64,000 nucleotides of DNA from Winogradskyella sp. PG-2 (lineage in GTDB: Bacteria > Bacteroidota > Bacteroidia > Flavobacteriales > Flavobacteriaceae): the NCBI RefSeq assembly GCF_000828715.1, contig NZ_AP014583.1, forward strand, positions 356,501 through 420,500, written 5' to 3'. The notes beneath the pieces are model-generated. The model did not search any database, was not told the DNA's origin, and was given only the letters and a program-made list of their open reading frames with translations. Position 1 is the first letter of the stretch. Each line of letters begins with the position of its first letter. The translations under genes were made by a program, and so were the position numbers. Below are positions 36,783 through 46,828 of the stretch, in pieces.

Positions 36783-39700
36783 TTATTCGGCTAACAAACT
36801 AATAATGGTTTCTTCTATATATTTTGCATAAGACGCTATAGTAGGATAAATGAAAATTTTGTCTAGTGGGTTTTCCATTTCAAAAGCTTCGTTTAATGCA
36901 CTAGCAATTCGCATTGCCAATAAGGAATGTCCTCCTAAAGCAATAAAATTATCATGAATTCCAATGACATCTATATCTAAATACTCTGACCAAATGTTTG
37001 CTATAATCTCTTCTATTTCATTTGATGGAGCAACATAAGTTACATTAGATTCAAATTGAATATCACTAGACTCACTGAGTTTTTTACGATCTGTTTTTGC
37101 ATTTTGTGTTAAAGGAAACTCCTTCAAATATTTAAATTGCAATGGCACCATATATTTTGGCAATTGTTTCTCAAGATGTATTCTTAATTCTGAAGTTTCT
37201 ATTTCAGAATCGCCTCTATAAAAAGCCACTAACTGCCCTATTTTCTTTAAATTATCATCATTTTTTATCACTAAAGAAATCGCTTCTTTTACTGCGTAAT
37301 GCTGTTCCAAAACACTTTCAATCTCACTTAACTCTATACGATGTCCATTGAGCTTTACCTGACTATCTTTTCTTCCGAAAAATTCGTAATCACCATCAGC
37401 ATTAATCCTAACTAAATCTCCAGTGTTATATAAAGTATCTGTATTTAAATATGGATTTTCTATAAAGCGCTCTGCTGTAAGTTTAGGACGTTTTACATAG
37501 CCTTTTGCAACCCCATAACCACCTAAATACAACATGCCGATAACTCCATCTGGAACAGGATTTAAATACTCATCTAAAACTAAGGCAATGGTATTATATA
37601 TGGGTAATCCTATTGGTACAGATACTTTCTTATGGTTTTCTAAATTAAATTTTGTTATTATACTACCAATAGTAGCTTCTGTAGGTCCATAGAAATTATA
37701 AATAGATAAATTTTTATGATATTCGTTTTGAATTTTTGTTGCTAAATCCGTTTTAAAGTCTTCACCAATGACAATTACATTTTTAAGCTTGGACCCTGAA
37801 CTGCCTTTACCAATAAATAATAAAAGATGTGAAGGCGTTAATATTATCGAATCTGCTTTATCATCTGAAAGCATTCTAATAACCGAAGTATCTGGTCCTT
37901 CTTTATCTTCTTTGTAAACAATAATCTCTCCCCCATGATATAAAGGCAAGAAAATAGCTGTATATGTAATATCAAAACTAATAGATGTACAAAATGCAAA
38001 CTTTGTATTTTTTCCCCAATAAGCATCACACCAAAATAAATAATTTGATAAGTTTTTATGAGTAACCATAACACCTTTTGGCTTTCCTGTTGAGCCAGAG
38101 GTGTATAAAATATAAGCTATTTGGTCAGGTTTACTTTCTGGTAATTGAATATTTACATCAGACTTATTTTGTTGCCAATTATCGGTACTTAGATTTAGTT
38201 TAGAGACTGCTATAAGTTCTAAATTATCTTTAAGTATAGAATTTGTAATCACTAAAGAACATTCAGAATTATTAATAATATAAGCTACACGCTCTTTAGG
38301 TTGATCGGCTGCAATAGGAACAAAGACAGCATTCAACTTTAAAATAGCAACTAATGAGACTATATAATCTGATGATCTGTATAAATGAACACCTACTTTA
38401 TCTCCTGAAGTAATACCTTCTGCCTTCAATGAATGAGAAAGCGCATTAGATAAACGACCAAGTTTAGAATAAGTATAGGTGTTAATACCATCTCTAATTG
38501 CAATGGTTTCAGAATTACTTTCAATAATATCATTTATCACCTCAAGAAATGGGCGATATGCATTCTTAAAATCAAATGCGCTCAACTTATCTATTAAACT
38601 TGACCTATTAGTAATTGCTGGTTCATTAATTAATTGTGAGGTATCATCTAAAAAAGCATCTAAAACGGTCAAAAAATGCTCAGGTATGTATTGCTGTTGA
38701 CTGGTATTAAAAATAGCTGTATTTAAATCAAAGAATAGTTCAATATCTCCCGTACCATCCATATCATATACAGTAAATCGCATATGGTGTGATGCATCGC
38801 AATGATTTGGATGAATCCATTTTGATTTTGTTGGGCTACCATTAAAGTTTGAGAAATTCGCTTTGATATAATTTAATACTACATTAAATCCGCCACTAGC
38901 TTCTGTACTTGCCATTCCTGGCTGTGCATGTCGTAGATATTCATTGGTTTCGTTTCTAACTTTGTTATATATAGACAGAAAAGTGTCTTCTTCAGAAAAT
39001 TCAGCTACTAAAGGAAATAATTCAACAAACATTCCAGCTGTTTTCTTAAATTCATTGGTAACTCTACTATGAGACAATGCACCAATGGCAAACTTTTCTG
39101 TATTGCTTACTCTTTTTATGTAAATAAATAATGACGTTAAAAAGATATTGAAATAAGTAAGATCTTTTGTCCAACAACGAATTTCTGCATTTGCAGCTAG
39201 GTTTGATAATTTTGTAGCTCTTTCTTCTCCTAACTTAACGGTAATTCTATTTGAAAGCGAAGTCGTTTGATTTGTACTTTCCCCATATAAAACAGGAGGT
39301 GCAGTAACTTTTTTAGCACTATCTAACCAATACTTTCTAATATTATCTTTAGCTTTATCTTCTGTAATATGCTTTTCATATTTTAAATAATCTCTATACT
39401 TAGGCATCTCTAATGTATTACTATTCTGAGATTCTAAGTTTAACTTGTAAACTTTAGAGAAGTTTTCGAAAATGACAGTTGAGGATGTTGCATCTGTAAC
39501 TAAGTGATGCATATTTAAAAACCAAACATAATGCGCTTCTCCTAATTTATATAACGTAGAATTAAAAAGAGGTTGAGACACATCGAACAATTGCATAGTT
39601 CGTTGTTGTAATAAAACTTCTAAATCAGAAGTTGATGTATTTGAAAGATTTTCAATAGACATATTATAATTGAAATCCTTTAATATATTTTGAAACGGAA

Positions 39701-39923
39701 TCCCTTTTTCTTCACCAAAAGTCATTCTAAAAACATCAGCAGCGTCTATAAGATCTTGAAACGATTTCTTAAAGATTTTCTCATCAATAACACCGTGGAT
39801 TTCAAATGAATGTGCCATGTTATACATCGGACTCTCAGGATTTAGTTTTTGACCAACCCAAAGCATCAATTGACTTTGCGTCAATGGTATATGAGATTCA
39901 ATATGTTTTTTTTCAACTGACAT
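36783..39923 (-). CDS. Nonribosomal peptide synthetase, C-A-PCP module
   Basis: A 1046-residue single module. The condensation domain (residues about 10-440) has the active site H139-H140-L-V-T-D144, followed by A instead of the usual G. The adenylation domain (about 460-950) has A3 YTSGSTGKPKG (608-617), A5 NFYGPTEAT (743-751), A7 YNTGDL, A8 KLNGHRIELSEIE and A10 lysine in NAKTDRK. The PCP (about 965-1040) carries S1000 in GGHSLL. By eye the substrate code is D-I-T-L-I-I-F-I-G-K, which I cannot match to an amino acid. There is no TE, so the chain passes on, presumably to the plus-strand module. Confidence 0.9.
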   Translation of the reverse strand: MSVEKKHIESHIPLTQSQLMLWVGQKLNPESPMYNMAHSFEIHGVIDEKIFKKSFQDLIDAADVFRMTFGEEKGIPFQNILKDFNYNMSIENLSNTSTSDLEVLLQQRTMQLFDVSQPLFNSTLYKLGEAHYVWFLNMHHLVTDATSSTVIFENFSKVYKLNLESQNSNTLEMPKYRDYLKYEKHITEDKAKDNIRKYWLDSAKKVTAPPVLYGESTNQTTSLSNRITVKLGEERATKLSNLAANAEIRCWTKDLTYFNIFLTSLFIYIKRVSNTEKFAIGALSHSRVTNEFKKTAGMFVELFPLVAEFSEEDTFLSIYNKVRNETNEYLRHAQPGMASTEASGGFNVVLNYIKANFSNFNGSPTKSKWIHPNHCDASHHMRFTVYDMDGTGDIELFFDLNTAIFNTSQQQYIPEHFLTVLDAFLDDTSQLINEPAITNRSSLIDKLSAFDFKNAYRPFLEVINDIIESNSETIAIRDGINTYTYSKLGRLSNALSHSLKAEGITSGDKVGVHLYRSSDYIVSLVAILKLNAVFVPIAADQPKERVAYIINNSECSLVITNSILKDNLELIAVSKLNLSTDNWQQNKSDVNIQLPESKPDQIAYILYTSGSTGKPKGVMVTHKNLSNYLFWCDAYWGKNTKFAFCTSISFDITYTAIFLPLYHGGEIIVYKEDKEGPDTSVIRMLSDDKADSIILTPSHLLLFIGKGSSGSKLKNVIVIGEDFKTDLATKIQNEYHKNLSIYNFYGPTEATIGSIITKFNLENHKKVSVPIGLPIYNTIALVLDEYLNPVPDGVIGMLYLGGYGVAKGYVKRPKLTAERFIENPYLNTDTLYNTGDLVRINADGDYEFFGRKDSQVKLNGHRIELSEIESVLEQHYAVKEAISLVIKNDDNLKKIGQLVAFYRGDSEIETSELRIHLEKQLPKYMVPLQFKYLKEFPLTQNAKTDRKKLSESSDIQFESNVTYVAPSNEIEEIIANIWSEYLDIDVIGIHDNFIALGGHSLLAMRIASALNEAFEMENPLDKIFIYPTIASYAKYIEETIISLLAE

Positions 39924-39930
39924 TAAAACG

Positions 39931-40170
39931 TTACTCTGCTTTACTTTTTAAATAATTAGAAATACAGGCTACCGTCATAAAGTTTTCTATTACCATATCT
40001 TGAGCTGGTATTTTTAATTCAAATTCTTTTTCGATAAAATTTACTAGTTTCATCATACCTAATGAATCTACTAATCCACCACCCAACAAATCTTCATTAG
40101 CATCAATATGAATAGATTCAGAGCCTACTATAAGTTCATTTTTTATATAATCTATAATTTTATTATCCAT
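39931..40170 (-). CDS. Free-standing acyl/peptidyl carrier protein
   Basis: A 79-residue carrier protein. The phosphopantetheine serine is S36 in GGGLVDSLGMM. It overlaps the preceding adenylation gene by 8 bases and sits 7 bases before the NRPS gene, so all are one operon. With the neighbouring adenylation enzyme and dehydrogenase it resembles the PltL-type carrier that holds proline during pyrrole formation. Confidence 0.88.
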   Translation of the reverse strand: MDNKIIDYIKNELIVGSESIHIDANEDLLGGGLVDSLGMMKLVNFIEKEFELKIPAQDMVIENFMTVACISNYLKSKAE

Positions 40171-41737
40171 TATAATTTTCAGCTATTTTTATTTTAATCT
40201 TATTTCTATCTACCTTATCTGAAGTAGTTCTTGGAAATTCATTCATGATGTAAATATGCTCAGGAACTGCATATTTCGGTAAATTTTCAGCACAATGAGC
40301 TTTCAACACTTTTATTTCAAGCTCACTTGTTTTTAATAGAACAACTGCGGTAATAGTATCTCCTGACTTATGTGTGTATTTTTCTAGATAAGTAATCGCT
40401 TCTCTAACATCTTTATGCTTTACAAGCTGTGCTTCTACTTCGTCCAACTCCACGCGATAGCCTCTTATTTTCACTTGTCTATCATTTCTACCAACGAATA
40501 CTAAATCCCCATTATCATTTTCTTTCACAACATCACCCGTTTTAAAAAACTCAAAATCATAAACCGGTAAAATGGATTCTTTGTATAAAGATTTATCAGT
40601 AAGTTCACTATTATTCCAGTAGCCTAACATCATAGTTTCACTTCGTATTGCTAAAACTCCAGATTTCCCTTTTTCTACAGGTAAATCATTATCATTTAGT
40701 ATTCTGTATTCTGTATTTTCCCAAACTCTACCTAGAGGCAAATCGCTTTCAAGTTTATAATTTTTATCAATATTAAAATACGTACATTGATTAACTTCTG
40801 CGGGTCCATACACATTCCCAAACATAGCTTGTGGCCATAATTCTATTAATTGCTTTAAATATTTCCTAGGAAAAACTTCGCCCCCAAATAAGACCCAACG
40901 TAAAGCTGATAAATCTTTTTCTTCTAATAACCCATTTAACAATAGTTGTATTAATGCTTGAGGTGCAGAATACCAAATTGTAATTTCTTCATTCTCCAAT
41001 AATTGAGATAAACTAGCAGGTAACTTAGTATGAGCATCTGATAAAATTACAGTCGTAGCTCCTGAAAAAGGTGCTGTAAAATAAGCAAAGGTTGAAATAT
41101 CAAAATGCAATGGTGCGTGGCCAGCAACAATATCAGTGGAATTAATATTATAAATTTCTTTAGAACGTTTAACATAAGCTAAACAACTATTATGAGTATG
41201 CATTATACCTTTAGGTAAACCTGTGGAACCAGACGTATACATTATATAAGCTAGATCTTTACCTAAGACTCTTGGAAACTCAATCTCATCAGTAAAACTT
41301 TTAAACACTTGGGTCCAAGATATAGTTTCAATATCTATATCTTTTTCTAAACCAATTATTACTTTTAAAGGTGTAGACAATTCAATAAGTGATACAATAT
41401 CTCTGGCTTGCGAAGGTATTGTTACTAAGTGTAAAATATTACAATCTTTAATAAGAAACTTGGTACGCTCTTTCGGTGCAGTAGGATCTAGTGGAACAAA
41501 TACTCCTCCTGCTCTAGTAATACCATAAACAGCAATAATAGATTCAATAGAACGATTCATATAAATACCTACACGATCTCCCTTTTTAACTTCTAAATCG
41601 ATTAACAAAGCAGCCAATGCCTTTGCTTTTTGTTGTAAATCATTATAAGTCAAAGATTGAGACATATATTTACAGGCCTCCTTATTAGGGTGCTTTAAAG
41701 CTGCATTTTGTAATATTTTTGGGATGGTATAAATCAT
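40163..41737 (-). CDS. Free-standing adenylation enzyme, candidate prolyl-carrier ligase
   Basis: A 524-residue, complete A domain: A3 YTSGSTGLPKG (167-177), A4 HFDIST (D213), A5 VYGPAEV (309-315), A8 KIRGYRVELDEVE and A10 K508 in SDKVDRNK. My by-eye code is D-I-F-Y-L-G-V-Q-C-K. It shares D, Y, L, C and K with the code I recall for PltF-type proline enzymes (DLLYLALVCK). Such enzymes load L-proline on a free carrier for oxidation to pyrrole-2-carboxylate. The gene order with the carrier and the dehydrogenase supports this; the substrate remains inferred. Confidence 0.8.
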   Translation of the reverse strand: MIYTIPKILQNAALKHPNKEACKYMSQSLTYNDLQQKAKALAALLIDLEVKKGDRVGIYMNRSIESIIAVYGITRAGGVFVPLDPTAPKERTKFLIKDCNILHLVTIPSQARDIVSLIELSTPLKVIIGLEKDIDIETISWTQVFKSFTDEIEFPRVLGKDLAYIMYTSGSTGLPKGIMHTHNSCLAYVKRSKEIYNINSTDIVAGHAPLHFDISTFAYFTAPFSGATTVILSDAHTKLPASLSQLLENEEITIWYSAPQALIQLLLNGLLEEKDLSALRWVLFGGEVFPRKYLKQLIELWPQAMFGNVYGPAEVNQCTYFNIDKNYKLESDLPLGRVWENTEYRILNDNDLPVEKGKSGVLAIRSETMMLGYWNNSELTDKSLYKESILPVYDFEFFKTGDVVKENDNGDLVFVGRNDRQVKIRGYRVELDEVEAQLVKHKDVREAITYLEKYTHKSGDTITAVVLLKTSELEIKVLKAHCAENLPKYAVPEHIYIMNEFPRTTSDKVDRNKIKIKIAENYNG

Positions 41738-41743
41738 TGTAGG

Positions 41744-42898
41744 CTATTTAGAAAATAATAGTTGGGATATTATATTCCTTTGTATGTCTGATGTACCAGC
41801 GTAAAGAACTCCACCAATGGCATCTCTTAAATCTCTCTCTACTCCTTGCACTGTTAAATAACCACTTCCCCCATGATTTCGTATCGTATCTATACTAGAC
41901 GTTATAAAGCTTTCACTCAATTGTAGTTTTAATAATGCTGCATCTAACATAGCTGAATCACCTTGATTTTTTAGCCAGGCTACTTTATATAATAATAGTC
42001 TTGATGTTTCCAAACGTAATTTCATATCAGCAATACGATTTGAAACGGATTGAAAGGTACTTATAGGCTTACCAAATTGTTGCCTTTCTTTCACAAAATC
42101 TATACTAGTTTCTAATTGGCGCTCCATGGCTCCTAATTGGCTTGCTAAAATGCTACATCTATCATATTCTAATGAGTACGATGTAATTGCCCAACCAGCT
42201 CCTTCTTTTCCTAATCTATTCTCTTCTGGCACGAAACAATCTTCAAAAAACAAATCACCAATAGGTACTGTTCTTAGTCCCATTTTAGATTTATTAGGTC
42301 CTTGAATAAAACCTTTTGTTCCTCTTTCTACAATGAAACCTGTCACTCCCCATTTTCCAATTTTAGGGTTTACATTTGCAAAAATTAGAGCAATATCTGC
42401 TTCTGGTCCAAAGGTTATTAAACGCTTTTGCCCATTTAAAATATAACCACCTTCAACTTTTTTAGCATGTGTTTGCATATTAAATACATCAGATCCAGCT
42501 TCTGGTTCCGTAAGTCCATGTGCGCCAATTTTATCACCAGTAACCATAGGTCTTACAAACTTTTCACGTTGCTCCTCAGTACCAAACTCATATAATGGTA
42601 GTTGAACAGTCCACATTTGAGCATTTAAAGCAAAAGGCAAACCATTATCTTTAGAACCATAACCAAGACCTTCCATAGCTAATGTTGCAGTCAATAAATC
42701 TACATCGTTAAATTTTCCTCCATATTTTTTTGGAACCGACAATCCTTGAATACCAAAATCTGCACATTTTTTCCATAATGATCTAGAGAAATTTAAATGC
42801 TGATCTCTATCAATAAGATTATCATTAAGATGCGCTTTTGCGAACTCAATAATTTTATCCTTAAATTCTAGTTGTTCTGAAGTCCAAGAAAAATTCAC
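41744..42898 (-). CDS. Acyl-CoA dehydrogenase-like flavoenzyme, candidate prolyl-carrier oxidase
   Basis: A 384-residue enzyme of the acyl-CoA dehydrogenase fold. Residues about 125-240 hold the FAD/substrate segments GAHGLTEPEAGSDVFNM and RLITFGPEADIALIF. Residues about 265-384 hold RQQFGKPISTFQSVSNRIADM, then IRNHGGSGYLTVQGVERDLRDA and the terminal YAGTSDIQRN. In pyoluteorin and prodigiosin pathways an enzyme of this fold (PltE, PigA) oxidises carrier-bound proline to pyrrole. It is the first gene of the minus-strand operon, and it is not accompanied by fatty-acid degradation genes, which fits a biosynthetic role. Confidence 0.82.
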   Translation of the reverse strand: MNFSWTSEQLEFKDKIIEFAKAHLNDNLIDRDQHLNFSRSLWKKCADFGIQGLSVPKKYGGKFNDVDLLTATLAMEGLGYGSKDNGLPFALNAQMWTVQLPLYEFGTEEQREKFVRPMVTGDKIGAHGLTEPEAGSDVFNMQTHAKKVEGGYILNGQKRLITFGPEADIALIFANVNPKIGKWGVTGFIVERGTKGFIQGPNKSKMGLRTVPIGDLFFEDCFVPEENRLGKEGAGWAITSYSLEYDRCSILASQLGAMERQLETSIDFVKERQQFGKPISTFQSVSNRIADMKLRLETSRLLLYKVAWLKNQGDSAMLDAALLKLQLSESFITSSIDTIRNHGGSGYLTVQGVERDLRDAIGGVLYAGTSDIQRNIISQLLFSK

Positions 42899-43150
42899 TA
42901 TTGTTTGGATTTAAAATAAACGATTAATAAATATTATCTATTGTTACCGATTATCTATAATTAAGCTAAAATAAAGGTATAAGATACAAATAATGAGAAA
43001 ATAAAGATGTAATGACTTTAAATTCGATTAAGATTCTTTATTTCGTTGTAATACTAAAAAAACAGATATTTACCAGTTATTTATAATTACCTTTAGTATC
43101 ATCTAAAAGATGAAATCTACTTTATTTACATAAATATACAGTCATCAGTT

Positions 43151-44785
43151 TTGAAGGCATTTAAAAAATATCTTGTTGAGTTTTGGAATCAAAGAGATAC
43201 TATTAAACCCAAAAATGGAGTAAAACTTAGTGCCTACTTTTTTGCAGTTATTGTAATTTACTATACTCTAGAAAAAGTTCTTCTTCGCCTAACAACAATA
43301 CCCTTTAACCTTTATCATAACGATCACCTTTTTATGGCACTTTTTAAAAGATTAATCAGTGTTAATTATATTCCTATAATTTTTATACTAGTAGTAATTT
43401 TATTTCACAAAAAGTTACTTATTTCTTGGAGTCATTTTGAAAAAGGGCATACAATAAGAAATCTATTATTTTATATCGCTTGTATTCTAACATGGCTTCA
43501 TACCACACACGATTTTAATTTTTATTTTGGACAGAATTACACACTAGATAGAATTTTACTTTTACTCTCATTAGGTTTAATTTATTGGAAGCCCGTTGGC
43601 ACTATTCTATTTCTATTTTTTCTTTTCCCATTAGTAGGACAACTTGAAGTTTTAGAAGGTTTTTCACTTTCCACCACGTTTTTATTAACTCGAATTATCA
43701 TTTTATTTATTGCTTTTTTGAGTATTCATATAGCCTTCAAAAAATTTAGATTTAATCATTTTATGTTTATGCTCGGTTGCTTTGTAGCTTCAAATTATAT
43801 AGTTTCTGGAGCTGGTAAAATAATGTTAGGAGAATGGATTTTTAATAACCAAGTAAACTACCTATTACCTGCAACTTATGCTAATGGTTGGCAATCTTAT
43901 TTAGATATAGAATCTCTCAATTCTCTTACTAGTTTTCTAAATCGTTTTAACTTACCCTCTCGAATATTTTCATTACTTATAGAATGTGGAATGGTCTCAC
44001 TCTTCTTCAACATTAAATGGGCTAGGATCTTATTTATTGGTTCAATTATTATGCATTTAGGTATTTTCTTTTACTCTGGTATATTCTTTTGGATGTGGAT
44101 ATTGGTGCTCGTTGGTTTGCTTTTTATTTTTTCAAAAAAAATAATTGAACCTTCAACACTATTCAACAAAACATTTTTTCTGATAGCTATTCCCATTATT
44201 CTTGCTGGTAAATTTTGGATTAACCCAAGCCCAAAAGTATGGTTTGATTCACCATTAAATTATACTTACAAATTTAAAGCAACATTAGAGAATGGTGAAA
44301 AGCATCTGCTACCTCCAGATTTTTTTGCGCCTTATGATGTGCAATTTACATTTAGTAATTTTAAATATTTAAATAAAGAACCGCTTTTAGAAATATTTTG
44401 GGGAGCGCATGCCTCAAAAAAGCTTCATAACTATCTTAAAACATTTCATTCTACTAGTGATATTTTCGAATATGAAAAACACCAAGGAAAAGATTATTAT
44501 GACATAGAAAAAAAAGAATTTCTAAAAACATTTATAAATCAATATATATCTAACTGGAATCAAGTAAAAAAATCCAGAAATACTATTTCTTATCTAAGAG
44601 CACCAAGAATATTATGGAATTACCCTCGAAAAAATTTCGACCTTATTGGTAAAACTATCAAAAGCATAGAGGTTATCGAAGTTACTTCATATTATTCTAA
44701 ACAAAGCGGTTATAAAGAGATTAGAAATAGAACAGTTTTAAATATGTTCATATCAAAAGAAAATTCACTTATTGAAAAAGAGTGA
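43151..44785 (+). CDS. Integral membrane protein with C-terminal soluble domain, HTTM-like (copy 1)
   Basis: A 544-residue protein, probably from a TTG start (the next ATG is well inside the first helices). About ten helices fill residues 25-360, with the segment SNYIVSGAGKIMLGEWI. A soluble domain from about 365 begins VWFDSPLNYTYKF. The layout and SGxGK...W segment recall HTTM/vitamin-K-dependent carboxylase-like membrane proteins; this is a weak inference. It is a clear paralogue of the convergent gene at 44806-46437. It lies inside the peptide locus, divergent from the dehydrogenase gene. Confidence 0.62.
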   Translation: MKAFKKYLVEFWNQRDTIKPKNGVKLSAYFFAVIVIYYTLEKVLLRLTTIPFNLYHNDHLFMALFKRLISVNYIPIIFILVVILFHKKLLISWSHFEKGHTIRNLLFYIACILTWLHTTHDFNFYFGQNYTLDRILLLLSLGLIYWKPVGTILFLFFLFPLVGQLEVLEGFSLSTTFLLTRIIILFIAFLSIHIAFKKFRFNHFMFMLGCFVASNYIVSGAGKIMLGEWIFNNQVNYLLPATYANGWQSYLDIESLNSLTSFLNRFNLPSRIFSLLIECGMVSLFFNIKWARILFIGSIIMHLGIFFYSGIFFWMWILVLVGLLFIFSKKIIEPSTLFNKTFFLIAIPIILAGKFWINPSPKVWFDSPLNYTYKFKATLENGEKHLLPPDFFAPYDVQFTFSNFKYLNKEPLLEIFWGAHASKKLHNYLKTFHSTSDIFEYEKHQGKDYYDIEKKEFLKTFINQYISNWNQVKKSRNTISYLRAPRILWNYPRKNFDLIGKTIKSIEVIEVTSYYSKQSGYKEIRNRTVLNMFISKENSLIEKE

Positions 44786-44805
44786 TTGATTGATTGTTTA
44801 ATCTG

Positions 44806-46437
44806 TTACTTATCAATATCTATAGTTAGTACTTTCTGTTGTCTAATTTTTCTATAGTTCTCACCGTCGAAGAATGTTAGTTTCTGATAGACATTAACTT
44901 TAACAATATCGTGCTTACCATTATAAGTATTTGTAGTAGGAAAAACTATACGTTGTGGAGGAGCACCTAAAGCTTTAAACCATTTACTAAGTGTTAGTTC
45001 ATATTTCTTTTCGTTAATGAACTCATTCATATAACGCTTAAACTCTTTTGTTAATCTTACATTGTAACGAATTTCACCATTCTCCTTCTCAAAAGCAAGA
45101 ATTTGTTCATCGTCTTTGTAGGTTAATAATTCTTTTACTTCATTACCATCAAAAGATACTCCCCAAATAATATTTAATGTAGGATTCTGATTCAAAAAAT
45201 GAAACCCATTTGTCCATGCTAGCTCATAATACTTTGGCCAAAAACTATTTATCGGAAGATTAGATGTATTTCCGGCTACATCTTCAACTTCAAAATAATA
45301 AGTATAATTCAATGGCGAATCATGCCATACATAAACTGACGGTCTCAACCATTTTGAAGATATAAAAATCAAACAAATAGACAATAAGATATGCCAAATA
45401 CTAAACGAATTAATTTTAGAAGAAAAGACACCTCTTTTCCATAATATGGCTAGCAATGTAATCTCTAGAGCAATCCATGGCCAAAACAAGATACCTGTCA
45501 ATACAAACACTAGTGTATGAAATAAAAGAAATCCTAAAAGAAAAAACTTAACAGACCAGTTTTTTCGAACTAAAATAAGAATACATCCAAACTCCATAAC
45601 CAAACATCCTAACTTAAGAAATAAATTGTATTTAGATAAAAAATGGGTGATCTCAGATAAAGTGTCTTGGCTCAAAAAAATAACCCAACCATCAGCATAC
45701 ATATTGCTTAATAATAGATATATGTGATTATCAGTTAACCATCCCATTCTTATTTTGCCAAATCCAGCAGGAAAATAATTTCCGGCTAAAACCATAAGTA
45801 ACACAAATACAAATACCCCAATTTTCCATTTTAACTTAGGAAATAATAACCAAACTATCAATTGAGCACTAAACAGTATTAATACTCTCATTGGTAATTC
45901 TGCGATGCTCCAATGATTAACCATTAATGGCTCGCCAAAGTGGACTAAAATTGGAAATAAAACATAAAGAATTAAGAAAAAAGGACGCCAAAAAACAAAT
46001 AATGTTAGAATTAAAACCGTCGTTCTTTCTAACCAAGTGTTCTCTAATAAAAAGTAATTAAACGGATAACTAATATGTGCCCAAGACAAAGCAATAACAC
46101 AAATACCGACGATGAGCCTTAATTTATTTCCTCCTTCAATTGTTTTCCAATTTACAGATATCAATTCTCGTCGCCATAGCATTAAAATTAGAATTAAAAT
46201 TACCGGCACTAAAAGCCATAGACTTCCTTCAAAAAACTGAGTAGGCGATACAGACAAAACAACCTCATTAAAATTATTTGGACTTATTTCTGTAAGCGCT
46301 TTGTACCATAAATTAAACGCAAAAAATGCTATAAATAAAACACAAATTTGTATTAATGAAGGTATCGCTTCGAGAATCGTATTAGGAATTAATTTCTCTA
46401 TTCTGTTTATAAAAGTTAATTCTTTTAAACCACTCAT
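44806..46437 (-). CDS. Integral membrane protein with C-terminal soluble domain, HTTM-like (copy 2)
   Basis: A 543-residue paralogue of the previous gene with the same layout. Matching blocks include AGNYFPAGFGKIRMGWL with YLLLSNMYADGWVIFL (copy 1: YLLPATYANGWQSYL), and VWHDSPLNYTYYF with LNIIWGVSF (copy 1: VWFDSPLNYTYKF, LEIFWGAHA). The stop codons of the two genes are only 20 bases apart. Because they have diverged and are in opposite orientation, they look like an old inverted duplication. A role in the peptide pathway is possible only by position. Confidence 0.62.
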   Translation of the reverse strand: MSGLKELTFINRIEKLIPNTILEAIPSLIQICVLFIAFFAFNLWYKALTEISPNNFNEVVLSVSPTQFFEGSLWLLVPVILILILMLWRRELISVNWKTIEGGNKLRLIVGICVIALSWAHISYPFNYFLLENTWLERTTVLILTLFVFWRPFFLILYVLFPILVHFGEPLMVNHWSIAELPMRVLILFSAQLIVWLLFPKLKWKIGVFVFVLLMVLAGNYFPAGFGKIRMGWLTDNHIYLLLSNMYADGWVIFLSQDTLSEITHFLSKYNLFLKLGCLVMEFGCILILVRKNWSVKFFLLGFLLFHTLVFVLTGILFWPWIALEITLLAILWKRGVFSSKINSFSIWHILLSICLIFISSKWLRPSVYVWHDSPLNYTYYFEVEDVAGNTSNLPINSFWPKYYELAWTNGFHFLNQNPTLNIIWGVSFDGNEVKELLTYKDDEQILAFEKENGEIRYNVRLTKEFKRYMNEFINEKKYELTLSKWFKALGAPPQRIVFPTTNTYNGKHDIVKVNVYQKLTFFDGENYRKIRQQKVLTIDIDK

Positions 46438-46828
46438 AATCCTATTCTGTTTTTAGCAAAATTAATACTCAAAATATTACGTCTACTAAAACCAAATAAA
46501 TGATTTCATACTACGCAATTTATGTTATGAAAGTTTTTAAATAATTATACAATTAAGCAAAAATTTAATCACATTAATCATTTTATCGACAAAATGACAA
46601 TAAATAAGAACTAACGAGATACAGTACTAAAAAACTGATTTTTAATCTCAAATTACGAAGAAAAGTAATTTTTAAGCTATTTTATGTAATTATAAATTCA
46701 AGGAGATATGACCTTTTAGTTGTTATATCTAATAGAATGACCACTTTATCGAATGTATTACTACAAATGAGGTATATCAACAAATAAACTACTATTTTGA
46801 GAAAAAAAGCCCAATAATCTAAAGAATT
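46438..46828. other. Divergent intergenic region before the ornithine-cyclodeaminase operon
   Basis: 391 bases, AT-rich, with no reading frame or RNA I can support. It must hold the promoter of the plus-strand biosynthetic operon. The best candidate near the gene, TACTATTTTG at about 46791-46800, does not have perfect TAnnTTTG spacing. Confidence 0.4.
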
